Assembly: GCA_030424665.1 (NCBI GenBank) | Contig: JAUHWN010000019.1 | Coordinates: 1-39,321 of the forward strand | Origin: Bdellovibrionia bacterium | GTDB lineage: Bacteria > Bdellovibrionota > Bdellovibrionia > Bdellovibrionales > JAGQZY01 | DNA: 39,321 nt | Direction: 5' to 3' | Shown: positions 16,039 to 23,265 of the stretch, in pieces | Layout of the letters: each line of letters begins with the position of its first letter | How positions within the stretch are numbered: position 1 is the first letter of the stretch | The notes under the pieces: model-generated | What the model was told of the DNA's origin: nothing | What the model saw: the letters and a program-made list of their open reading frames with translations, nothing else | Database searches by the model: none | Made by a program: the position numbers and the translations under genes

Positions 16039-16778
16039 AAGCCAAACATACCATTTGAATTAGCTAGATTTTCTTTAGGGATGTCTTGCATTACTGTCCA
16101 TTGCTCAGAGATCAGACCGTCCTTTATGCAATATAAATCATATATTGCCGAATGCTTTGATTGAAAATACCCCTCACTAATGGACAAAACGAAGTTGCCC
16201 TCTGCGAAAACCCGATGTTGCTTAAGATATTCAAGGTCACTATTTAAGGCATTTTTAACGGACTTCAATTCTGGGCCCAAAAGAGGTTGGTGACAAGTAA
16301 AGCTGTCTCCATAGAATTTATCAATAGAGTCTATTTCTCCTGTCTTTAGTTCATCATGAAGGCGACTTATTAGCGACCTGTATTCTATCTCTCTGTCGAA
16401 ATCCCCAATCTCGGTTTCACCAGCCATGGGCTTGGTCCCGGAAGGAATTTCCATCATTGCACTCCAGTGCTCCGCAATTTTATTGTTTTCATCAAAACGA
16501 ATAATATGAAAAGCTTGGATATCTTTCGCACCAAATGGAATAGCGTTTTCCCACTGATGGTGCATGATTATAAATGGGCCGTCCTGGAGTATGCGTTTAT
16601 TAATGATCTTTGATTGGTGCTTTTTTAAGATCGGTAGCACAGCAGTGAAGGGACTTCTTCCGGTCTTTAAATAAGGATTGTGTTGAATATAGTCTTCGCG
16701 AACGAGACGATTCACCAGTGGAATTTCACAATTGTTGACGGCCCCAAAGTAGGATCGGGCTATATCTTTATAGAGCAT
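16035..16778 (-). CDS. Tandem SnoaL/NTF2-like protein of the isonitrile locus
   Basis: This 247-residue protein contains two NTF2-like (SnoaL-type) modules, about 1-115 and 125-240. The first shows YIQHNPYLKTGRSPF ... RFDENNKIAEHWSAMMEIP and the second the related DSFTCHQPLLGPEL ... CIKDGLISEQWTVMQDIP. Single-domain relatives act as aldol cyclases, hydrolases, isomerases or small-molecule binders. It is the last gene of a four-gene operon with the isonitrile enzymes, 49 nt behind the monooxygenase, with SD AAGGAGAG. It may process or bind the oxidised product; no catalytic residue can be fixed with certainty. Confidence 0.8.
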   Translation of the reverse strand: MLYKDIARSYFGAVNNCEIPLVNRLVREDYIQHNPYLKTGRSPFTAVLPILKKHQSKIINKRILQDGPFIIMHHQWENAIPFGAKDIQAFHIIRFDENNKIAEHWSAMMEIPSGTKPMAGETEIGDFDREIEYRSLISRLHDELKTGEIDSIDKFYGDSFTCHQPLLGPELKSVKNALNSDLEYLKQHRVFAEGNFVLSISEGYFQSKHSAIYDLYCIKDGLISEQWTVMQDIPKENLANSNGMFGF

Positions 16779-16827
16779 TGAGATCTCTCCTTGATCAATA
16801 CAATGAAATAAAGGAATTATTCGTTAA

Positions 16828-18267
16828 CTAATCAATTTTTAAAAAAAGTGTACTTAATTCATCTATCGCGGAAACCGCCTTTATATATCCATCGGGACGC
16901 ACTAAAATCGCCTTTCCCCCATAGGTGCTTTTTTCAAAGTCACTTTTATTTTTAATGGCGTCCTCTGAAACTTGAACCAGTTTTATAGACTCGGGGACAG
17001 CAACCTCAAAGTTTTTAGCACCGAAGACTACTAGGGTGAAATTGCTGTAATCGAGTTGGCTATAGAGTCTTTTTACTCCGGTTGAACTATCAAGCTCGAA
17101 GTCAAATAGTCTTGAACCAATAAGTCCGTCATTACCATACTGGATCCCCATACCGGTGACATTACCTGCACGTTTCTCTACAATTTTGACATAGTCCTTA
17201 GCATGCTCGCCACTTTCAGAATACTTCGTCGATCGAACAAGCTCTGCTGAAGTCTCGACAACTCCAAGAGCAACCGGCTTTCGTTCTTCTTCATAGGTTC
17301 TGAGTAAACGAGCATCAGCCCCATGATTAATCACTCGACTCATTTTCCACATTAAATTAAATGAATCTGCTAACCCAGTATTTAATCCCTGCCCCCCGTT
17401 GACCGAATGAATATGGCACGAGTCACCTGCTAAAAAAACTCGATCTTCAACTATGAACTTTTCCGCAACAGACTCTTTCACCGCAAACTTAGAAGACCAT
17501 GTGATTTCTTTAAAACTTAAAGTATGAGGTGACATTGCATTGTTTATTTTTGCGATCGCCTCATCCATAGTGAATTCTTCTCGATCCATTCTGACATAGA
17601 ACCGGTCAATTGTTCCTTCTCTTGGAATCCAAGCAACATCCGAAGTCTCCGCTTGGAAAACTATAATTTCTGGAACTTTAGGAAAATCAGATTCAATGAC
17701 TCCGTCTATCACAGCCCAAATTATTTGTGGCATAGTAACTTCAAACTCAACATCGAAGAACTTTCTTACAAAGGATCGAGCCCCATCTGAACCTATAATA
17801 TACTTCGAACGTACAACTTCTCCGCTAGAAAGAGTCGTTAGGCAGTAATCCCCATGAACTTCCATGTTTTCCACAGTTGTTTGCCTACGAACCGGCTGTT
17901 CCATTTCTTTTAATTTTTTATCGACAAGGTTTTCCACATAAGATTGACCGAGCATAAGAAAGTGCTTGTGAAGACAGCCCTCTAATTGATCCCACCACTG
18001 AGATTGTCGTGACTGGAATTTTCCCTCGGCCCAAATAGAACTCGTGTTACAAGGCTTACCCAGGGGATACAACTCATCAAATAATCCAGCGATCTCCATC
18101 AGCTGTAAAGTTCGAGCATTAAGAGCATCAGCCCGACCTACCTGTAAAGGCCCATCGGACTTATCAATAGCCATAGTTTTTAATCCACAAAGCTGACCTA
18201 GGTAGGAGCACATTAGACCCACAGGGCCAGACCCGACAATGAGAACATCAGTTTCAACTTCATTCAT
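16828..18267 (-). CDS. FAD-dependent aromatic monooxygenase (PheA/TfdB-like)
   Basis: This 479-residue group A flavin monooxygenase hydroxylates phenolic or similar aromatic substrates with NAD(P)H and O2. FAD motifs are the Rossmann GSGPVG (12-17), the DG motif GSDGARSFVRK (159-169) and the GD motif LAGDSCHIHSVNGGQG (279-294). RADALNARTLQLME (45-58) is the conserved segment of the PheA/TfdB/rifampicin-monooxygenase group. The C-terminal ~100 residues look like the thioredoxin-like dimer domain. It overlaps isnB by 4 nt (ATGA), so it is co-translated with the isonitrile pair and probably hydroxylates the aryl part of that product. Confidence 0.88.
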   Translation of the reverse strand: MNEVETDVLIVGSGPVGLMCSYLGQLCGLKTMAIDKSDGPLQVGRADALNARTLQLMEIAGLFDELYPLGKPCNTSSIWAEGKFQSRQSQWWDQLEGCLHKHFLMLGQSYVENLVDKKLKEMEQPVRRQTTVENMEVHGDYCLTTLSSGEVVRSKYIIGSDGARSFVRKFFDVEFEVTMPQIIWAVIDGVIESDFPKVPEIIVFQAETSDVAWIPREGTIDRFYVRMDREEFTMDEAIAKINNAMSPHTLSFKEITWSSKFAVKESVAEKFIVEDRVFLAGDSCHIHSVNGGQGLNTGLADSFNLMWKMSRVINHGADARLLRTYEEERKPVALGVVETSAELVRSTKYSESGEHAKDYVKIVEKRAGNVTGMGIQYGNDGLIGSRLFDFELDSSTGVKRLYSQLDYSNFTLVVFGAKNFEVAVPESIKLVQVSEDAIKNKSDFEKSTYGGKAILVRPDGYIKAVSAIDELSTLFLKID

Positions 18268-19100
18268 GAATGGTACACCAAGTGAGGGTTATCTAGTTTT
18301 GGACGACCAAGTACATGGACTCTTCGCAGATGTCTCGACGAGCCGCTCGTAAATGCCTCTCTCCCGTGCAAGAGAGAGTAGTTATCTGAAATTACCACAT
18401 CACCAGTTTGCCATTGGTGGGCATAAAAGTTATCTGGGTGATAAAGAGCTTCAGTTAAACTTTGGTGAAATTCAGCAAACATTGATTCGGGCAATCCTTT
18501 AAATTCACAATTAGGATGATTAACAAAACTTTCATCCTCTGACTTCGGAAGTTCACAATATCGAATAACAGAAAATTCTCTGTGAGGATGCTTACATATA
18601 ATGGGAGCTTCGGTCTTACTGTCGTAAAACTCCATTTTTCTTTGATAAACGCCAGTTACTTTCTGCCACAATTCTAGAAGCTTTGGCGAAGCATTTTCAA
18701 TCACTCTCGGTGTCAGTGAAAAAGTAGTTCTTCCGCCCTGTTCATTCCTGGGCGCACTCACACAAGAGAAAACCTGCAATTCAGGAACCTGGGGACGATA
18801 CATACCATCCCAGTGCATGGGTACATAGTTATGATCAAATATATGATCTTCCGGGTTTTTCTGTTCGACGAGCTCAAGGACTTTTCCAAATGGCCAGAGA
18901 CTAATCTCCCCCCAATTTTCACAGTAGTCAGAAAAATCATCGGAACTTGAAAAGGAAGAAAAGCCACGCAGAACAACCAAGTGATATTGAGCAAAAAGAG
19001 GACGTAAATCTTCGATTCGAAGATCACGTACATCTTGACCCTTCGAGAGAGGCTCAATCAATAGTCCAAAAGGCTGTAGAGAAGTCTTCTTAAAGTTCAT
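18264..19100 (-). CDS. isnB: Fe(II)/2-oxoglutarate oxygenase, PvcB/IsnB-like
   Basis: This TauD/TfdA-superfamily oxygenase has 278 residues from the chosen start. Iron ligands are H96-x-D98 (PMHWDGMYRP) and distal H245 (SLLHGREAF); R257/R260 (SRHLRRVHVLGRP) are placed to bind 2-oxoglutarate. The position directly behind an isonitrile synthase identifies it as the PvcB/IsnB partner, which in characterised systems desaturates and decarboxylates the amino acid isonitrile to a vinyl isonitrile. The ATG at 19100 is preferred because the domain begins there and it overlaps isnA by 11 nt. An upstream TTG at 19139 would extend the protein by 13 residues. Confidence 0.87.
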   Translation of the reverse strand: MNFKKTSLQPFGLLIEPLSKGQDVRDLRIEDLRPLFAQYHLVVLRGFSSFSSSDDFSDYCENWGEISLWPFGKVLELVEQKNPEDHIFDHNYVPMHWDGMYRPQVPELQVFSCVSAPRNEQGGRTTFSLTPRVIENASPKLLELWQKVTGVYQRKMEFYDSKTEAPIICKHPHREFSVIRYCELPKSEDESFVNHPNCEFKGLPESMFAEFHQSLTEALYHPDNFYAHQWQTGDVVISDNYSLLHGREAFTSGSSRHLRRVHVLGRPKLDNPHLVYHS

Positions 19101-20181
19101 TACATGGATCTCTATAAATGGAATCATTATGTTGCACAAGTTCGAAATGGCTGGGCCGACCTTCAGAATCTTTTACAAGATTGGATTGTAGCTTTTCTAC
19201 TTCAAATCGCTTCATCAATGTAAATCCTTCTTCGGTTTTAACGGCGACTCCATGCCAAGGGGTCATCCAATTCTCAATACCGATCAATTGAATTCCAAAT
19301 TTTTGTGATCCACAAGACTGGGGATGAATTGATAAACGTACAGCCTGTGGAAAAACCTCTGCAAGCAAAGCACTCCACGCATTACTCCGACGAATCACTT
19401 CGTAGGCCCTTTTACGACAATCCTTTTGAATCGCTGTCCGACTTTTAGATTGCCCCGGAAAGGATAAATCCTCTACTAGAAAACGAGTCATTCCACAGTA
19501 GAGACGGTTTAGTTCATTCTCTTCATCTGTTGAATTTTCTTGGGCACCAGCCTTTACTTTTCTTCTTAAGATTTCGAGCGATTGACCGTACTCTTCCATA
19601 AGATCGATTCGCAATTCATCAAAACTCTTAATCTCACAAACCTGATCGAGGTTGAAGGTCGACAAATTCGTTAGATTTAACTCTTCAATTATCTTATCGA
19701 GTTCAATTTGATATTGAGTGATATCTTCTTCTGGAATTTGCACAACATCACTAAAAACCCTTCCATCGGAACAAAGAATAATATGAGCTCCTGGCGCATA
19801 CACCTCTTTAATTTGCTCACAAAGCTCGTGTAAAAATTGAAGGGACAGGCGTTCAGCCATATCGGGGTTGGCTCCTAATACTTTAGCGAGATTGGGAGAC
19901 TTCCCCGGAAATGCCGGCAGCACAAATTGAATGACTTGGTTTTGTGCTACTGCCGATTGGACCTTTTTAATATGTGGAGCCATGCAAGTAGGGCAAGCAG
20001 AGTTTCGGCAAGATTCGTGACCTCGAACCACTCTTCGAAAAGGCATCAGTTTTTTTAAAATTTCTGTTGCTGGAGTTTTCAAAATTCTAAGATCAAATGC
20101 ACCGAGCTCCCGATTGGACTGAGAATGGACTTCAACTTGGTTATTCAAATTGGCGGCGTGAGCTTGCTCTAATACTTTCAT
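19090..20181 (-). CDS. isnA: Isonitrile synthase, PvcA/IsnA/DIT1 family
   Basis: This enzyme converts an amino acid amine (Tyr or Trp in known cases) to an isonitrile, taking the carbon from ribulose-5-phosphate. Family blocks are LPAFPGKSPN (88-97), PDMAE (106-110), CSDGRVFSDV (137-146), HPQSCGSQKFGIQL (286-299) and TPWHGV (307-312). A CRNSACPTCMAPH cysteine cluster (58-70) precedes the first block. ATG 20181 (363 residues) is preferred because AAAAGGGG lies 6 nt upstream. An in-frame ATG at 20289 would add 36 residues unlike the family, has no SD and would sit in an inverted repeat. It heads the operon isnA-isnB-monooxygenase-SnoaL. Substrate is not determinable from sequence. Confidence 0.9.
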   Translation of the reverse strand: MKVLEQAHAANLNNQVEVHSQSNRELGAFDLRILKTPATEILKKLMPFRRVVRGHESCRNSACPTCMAPHIKKVQSAVAQNQVIQFVLPAFPGKSPNLAKVLGANPDMAERLSLQFLHELCEQIKEVYAPGAHIILCSDGRVFSDVVQIPEEDITQYQIELDKIIEELNLTNLSTFNLDQVCEIKSFDELRIDLMEEYGQSLEILRRKVKAGAQENSTDEENELNRLYCGMTRFLVEDLSFPGQSKSRTAIQKDCRKRAYEVIRRSNAWSALLAEVFPQAVRLSIHPQSCGSQKFGIQLIGIENWMTPWHGVAVKTEEGFTLMKRFEVEKLQSNLVKDSEGRPSHFELVQHNDSIYRDPCNEL

Positions 20182-20287
20182 TCTTAACCCCTTTTGGCTT
20201 AGGTCGACCCCAACACTATGTCGTTGCCATACTGAATAGTTAAAACAAGTCCCCTCTTTAATATAATCAATAGACCCCATATTAATC

Positions 20288-20302
20288 ATAGGTGAAACCT
20301 AT
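20288..20302. promoter_or_regulatory. Perfect inverted repeat upstream of isnA
   Basis: ATAGGT-GAA-ACCTAT is a perfect 6-3-6 dyad about 107 nt upstream of the preferred isnA start. Its symmetry and its place in a divergent spacer fit a dimeric repressor or activator operator, but no regulator is identified. Confidence 0.4.
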
Positions 20303-20345
20303 AACTAAATATTCCATCGAAGCTCAGGTAATAAATTTGAGTGAA

Positions 20346-20369
20346 TTTGAATACTTATGTAAATTCAAA
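20346..20369. promoter_or_regulatory. Inverted repeat upstream of GFA gene
   Basis: TTTGAAT (20346-20352) and ATTCAAA (20363-20369) form a perfect 7-bp dyad with a 10-nt spacer, ending 3 nt before a TATAGT hexamer. That is a classic position for an operator overlapping the -35 region. Confidence 0.4.
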
Positions 20370-20403
20370 GGCTATAGTCATTTTCTAATGGGGAGGTGAA
20401 ATC

Positions 20404-20799
20404 ATGATTAAAGGGCAATGCCACTGTAAAAAAGTTTCATGGACTTTTGAAGGAGAGATAGAACGAGTTACTGCATGCAATTGTACAGTGTGTAGAAAAT
20501 ACGGGACTCTATGGGCCTATGGATACAAAGATGAAAACATTAAAATAGAGGGTCCCACTAATATTTATTTTAGAGGACGGGGGCACCTGGGGTTTCATTT
20601 TTGTACAGAATGTGGCTGTACGACCCATTGGCTCAGTCAAAAAGCCAATGAGGAAGGAAAGTTTCGAATAGCGGTTAATACACGGTTAGCTTCCGAACCC
20701 GAGCAGATTCAGGACATTCCTATACGGCATTTTGATGGTCTGGAGAAATTCACAGAAGCTAGCTTAGATGACAAATGTGTGAGAGATCTGTGGTTTTAG
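20404..20799 (+). CDS. GFA-family (CENP-V/Gfa) zinc protein
   Basis: This 131-residue protein has the glutathione-dependent formaldehyde-activating (GFA) fold. Zinc-binding cysteines appear as C6-x-C8 (GQCHCKKVSW), the C25/C27/C30 group (CNCTVCRKYG) and C-xx-C in FHFCTECGCTTHW. Many members are not formaldehyde enzymes but act on other small thiol adducts or have unknown roles. It is transcribed away from the isonitrile operon with a GGGGAGG SD. A second GFA gene lies in the P450-terpene operon at 27718 and also starts MIKGQC. Confidence 0.88.
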   Translation: MIKGQCHCKKVSWTFEGEIERVTACNCTVCRKYGTLWAYGYKDENIKIEGPTNIYFRGRGHLGFHFCTECGCTTHWLSQKANEEGKFRIAVNTRLASEPEQIQDIPIRHFDGLEKFTEASLDDKCVRDLWF

Positions 20800-20902
20800 A
20801 TGGATTTCCATTTCTAAAATAATTTCGCAGAGCAGCGACAAAACTACTAAATTAATTTTTTTAATTTACCTCTTAATTTTTTTAATGATAAACCCATAAT
20901 CA

Positions 20903-21325
20903 ATGAAAAATATTAAGTCGAATATTAAATGTCCTAGTTGCCAGGAGCTTATGACTCCTAAAATAATGCATTGCGCCCCCTGCGATCTCGAAGTGAAGGC
21001 CCACTTCGCCCCGCTGGAATCCCTGCATCTCGATAGCGAAGACCTTCATTTTGTAAGGCTCTTTATCCATTGCGAGGGAAGAATTCGCGATCTGGAAAAA
21101 GCACTGGGCGTAAGCTACCCGACCGTTAAGGCGAAAATAAGCGCCGTCAAAAAGAAACTCTCTCCCGACGAGTCACCTCAATTTCAGGAGAGCGAAAAAA
21201 AGAAACAGAGAGAGCCGCAACCGTCAGAATCCAACGATGCCATGAGTATATTAACAAAACTCAAGGAGGGCGAAATTGACTATCAGGCCGCTCTCAAACA
21301 ATTAAAGTCGATCCAATCTAATTAG
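20903..21325 (+). CDS. DUF2089-family protein
   Basis: This 140-residue protein has an N-terminal zinc ribbon (C10-xx-C13 CPSC ... C24-xx-C27 CAPC). A helix-turn-helix-like DUF2089 core follows (LDSEDLHFVRLFIHCEGRIRDLEKALGVSYPTVKAKI). After a charged linker, the C-terminal helix ILTKLKEGEIDYQAALKQLKSI resembles the SHOCT-like motif at the start of the next protein. DUF2089 genes often sit next to YvlB/DUF4097-type envelope-stress proteins, and a regulatory role is plausible but unproven. No obvious SD precedes the ATG. It is 8 nt from the downstream gene. Confidence 0.8.
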   Translation: MKNIKSNIKCPSCQELMTPKIMHCAPCDLEVKAHFAPLESLHLDSEDLHFVRLFIHCEGRIRDLEKALGVSYPTVKAKISAVKKKLSPDESPQFQESEKKKQREPQPSESNDAMSILTKLKEGEIDYQAALKQLKSIQSN

Positions 21326-21333
21326 GGGGAAAC

Positions 21334-22221
21334 ATGGAAAGAGAAATTACTGAAATCATTGAAATGTCCCAGCGAGGCGAAATCACTACCGAACAAGCTG
21401 CTGAGTTAATTGCCGCTCTAAAAAGAGACGACAACGACCCAAGCAAATCCACAGACTCTACCCCAGAATTTGATAGCTTGGGGGACTTTATTAGTGGCGC
21501 GATCAATAGTGCATTGGCCGGAAAATTTGGCAAGCTCAATAGTAAATTAGGAAACCATAAAATTAAAATCGACCTCGGTGACTCCGATGGCGACAACGAT
21601 ATTAAAGTCTCAAGAGTGAGTGGAATTACCGGTTCAGACTATGAGTACGAAGATAACTCCATTCAAATGTCTTCAGTTAAAAATCTTCACTTTGAACATT
21701 CTGCTGTTTTTAATGAAAATCAAGTCCATGCCTCTTCACTTAAAAACCTCTATATAAGTCATGGCCAAATGACTGAAAGCCAGATTCACGGAAGTTCTGT
21801 CGATGATCTTAAAGTCGAAGAGAGTACAATTAGTGAATGTCAGTTTCACGGCTCAAAGGTCAGTAGTCTAAGGGTTTCAAACAACAGCGAATTCAGTGAG
21901 TGTGAATTCCACGGGACTTCGACCAAGCATACTGATTTTGTAAAATCTAATGTGTCGGAAGTGCAATTTCATGGAGTCAATTTGGCCCATAGTCACTTTG
22001 AAAACTGCAAGTTTTCGGAATTACAATTCCATGGAACAAGCTTTAACAAGGCTCAATTGAACAATGTGACGTGGAAAGAAGGAAAAGTCCATAAATGCAA
22101 ATTTGATAATTGCACACTTAACAATATTGATTTATCTGAATTTAATATTACTGACGTAGCAATCAGAAATTGCACTCTCAACGGAAACGAAGAGCTTAAA
22201 AACTATCTCAGCAAATACTAG
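21334..22221 (+). CDS. SHOCT-like plus 20-residue-repeat beta-helix protein (histidine ladder)
   Basis: This 295-residue protein of unknown function begins with a SHOCT-like helix (IIEMSQRGEITTEQAAELIAAL, residues 8-29), then a Gly/Asp linker. From about 105 to 285 it has a strict repeat with period 20 (one 21). Each unit carries (Q/E/K)-(F/I/V)-H, with His at 132, 152, 172, 193, 213, 233 and 253, usually followed by G and S/T. Twenty residues is one turn of a pentapeptide-repeat-type beta-helix, so the histidines would stack on one face. There is no signal peptide or membrane segment. SD AGGGGG is strong. It probably forms an operon with the DUF2089 gene. Confidence 0.78.
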   Translation: MEREITEIIEMSQRGEITTEQAAELIAALKRDDNDPSKSTDSTPEFDSLGDFISGAINSALAGKFGKLNSKLGNHKIKIDLGDSDGDNDIKVSRVSGITGSDYEYEDNSIQMSSVKNLHFEHSAVFNENQVHASSLKNLYISHGQMTESQIHGSSVDDLKVEESTISECQFHGSKVSSLRVSNNSEFSECEFHGTSTKHTDFVKSNVSEVQFHGVNLAHSHFENCKFSELQFHGTSFNKAQLNNVTWKEGKVHKCKFDNCTLNNIDLSEFNITDVAIRNCTLNGNEELKNYLSKY

Positions 22222-22248
22222 GAACTAATCCATACCATGGAGGAATAT

Positions 22249-22596
22249 ATGAAGAACTTTCCAGCTCAGTACAAAGAACTTAACACTTGGATGGAAAAAC
22301 TCGGTGCTGCGATCCCAGGAACAATGGGAGGCTTCGGTCAGCTTCACGAAAATACAATCGCTGATGGTGCTCTCGATACAAAAACAAAGGAATTGGTTGC
22401 TATGGCTATCGCAATTACAGTTCGCTGTGATGGATGTATTGCCTACCACGTTCACGACGCTATGAAGTCTGGCGCTACTGAAAATGAAATTGCGGAGACT
22501 ATTGGAGTAGCGATCCTCATGGGCGGCGGCCCCTCTGTTGTGTACGGCATCGAGGCCATGCAAGCCGTACATCAATATAAAGAAGAAGGCTTGTAA
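22249..22596 (+). CDS. AhpD-like carboxymuconolactone decarboxylase-family protein
   Basis: This 115-residue all-helical protein has the AhpD redox core: Glu48, then CDGC (C60, C63) and H67 in RCDGCIAYHVHDA, the CxxCxxxH pattern used in peroxidase activity with an alkylhydroperoxide or thiol partner. GVAILMGGGPSVVYG is the family's second signature. The ATG at 22249 is chosen because GGAGG lies about 5 nt upstream. An in-frame ATG at 22237 falls before that SD. A role in peroxide or thiol stress defence is likely. Confidence 0.9.
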   Translation: MKNFPAQYKELNTWMEKLGAAIPGTMGGFGQLHENTIADGALDTKTKELVAMAIAITVRCDGCIAYHVHDAMKSGATENEIAETIGVAILMGGGPSVVYGIEAMQAVHQYKEEGL

Positions 22597-22618
22597 AAAA
22601 GGCCTATCGATACGAATT

Positions 22619-22643
22619 GGTGAGCCAATTTCTCTGGTTCACC
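22619..22643 (+). terminator. Stem-loop after the AhpD-like gene
   Basis: GGTGAGCCA (22619-22627) pairs with TGGTTCACC (22635-22643), a 9-bp stem with one G-U pair and a 7-nt loop, 22 nt past the stop codon. No long T-run follows, so it may be an attenuator or RNA-stability hairpin rather than a strong terminator. Confidence 0.4.
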
Positions 22644-22728
22644 TTGATTACTTCTCAAAAAGAAATCCTTTCTTTTCACATAAACACCGGTTTTAATAGT
22701 CTTTGAAACTTATCCAAAGGCTTATTTT

Positions 22729-23184
22729 ATGAATTTTGGCGAATTTCTAGAAAATCACTACGGTGTTAAGCCCAAGCTTTCTGATCGTTACGGGGATTGG
22801 CTCGGCTACGAAATCGACGTTTTTGATAAAGACAAAGGGACGACAACGACACGCCTCAAGGTCCGAGAAGATCACCTTTCTCCTAGTGGCGCTGTTCATG
22901 GTGGAGTGATTTCTGGCTTTCTCGATTTTAGCTGTGGCTGTGCCGTAATTACGAGCCTACAAAGAAACGAGCTTTGTTCAACAGTTGAGCTTAATGTGAA
23001 GTACTTCAAGCCATTGAGAGAAGGTGATGAAATTATCGCTGAGGCCCGACTCGTTAATCGCGGAAAAACCCTCTGCTCGGTCGTCGCTGAGGTCTATAAA
23101 GCCGACCAAAAAGAAAAAGCCGTAGCTTTAGCGACAGGCACCTTTAATATTTATGACGTTAAAAAAATTACTAAAAAAAATTAG
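22729..23184 (+). CDS. PaaI-type hotdog-fold thioesterase
   Basis: This 151-residue acyl-CoA thioesterase has the hotdog fold. The catalytic block is LSPSGAVHGGVISGFLDFSCG, where HGG (57-59) and D66 match the PaaI/YigI-type active site (Asp on the central helix). ELNVKYFKPLREGDEIIAEARLVNRGKTL is the second typical strand pair. It would hydrolyse acyl- or aryl-CoA esters in the cytoplasm, with no specificity visible. It is apparently monocistronic, with AAAGG upstream. Confidence 0.88.
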   Translation: MNFGEFLENHYGVKPKLSDRYGDWLGYEIDVFDKDKGTTTTRLKVREDHLSPSGAVHGGVISGFLDFSCGCAVITSLQRNELCSTVELNVKYFKPLREGDEIIAEARLVNRGKTLCSVVAEVYKADQKEKAVALATGTFNIYDVKKITKKN

Positions 23185-23265
23185 GACAAAAACAATGTCA
23201 CCATCGACTGTTTTTAAAACAATTTTTCTTAATGCCATTTAAGTTGAATTTACTAAGAGGGCTCA

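Larger units (their letters stand above)
20182..20403. promoter_or_regulatory. Divergent regulatory region isnA / GFA gene
   Basis: This 222-nt spacer separates the isonitrile operon (minus) from the GFA-family gene (plus). It holds two inverted repeats (20288-20302 and 20346-20369, listed separately) and a TATAGT hexamer at 20373-20378 reading toward the GFA gene. A GGGGAGG SD is at the right edge. No clear -35/-10 pair could be fixed for isnA. Confidence 0.45.

Noticed and set aside
16828-18267. Assignment of the flavin monooxygenase as PvcC
   Set aside because: PvcC belongs to the two-component 4-hydroxyphenylacetate hydroxylase type, whereas this protein has the GxGxxG/DG/GD motifs of single-component group A hydroxylases. 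The role may be analogous but the family differs.
20182-20289. N-terminal 36-residue extension of isnA from an upstream ATG
   Set aside because: The extension has no SD, overlaps an inverted repeat and does not resemble the family. The ATG at 20181 has a strong AAAAGGGG.
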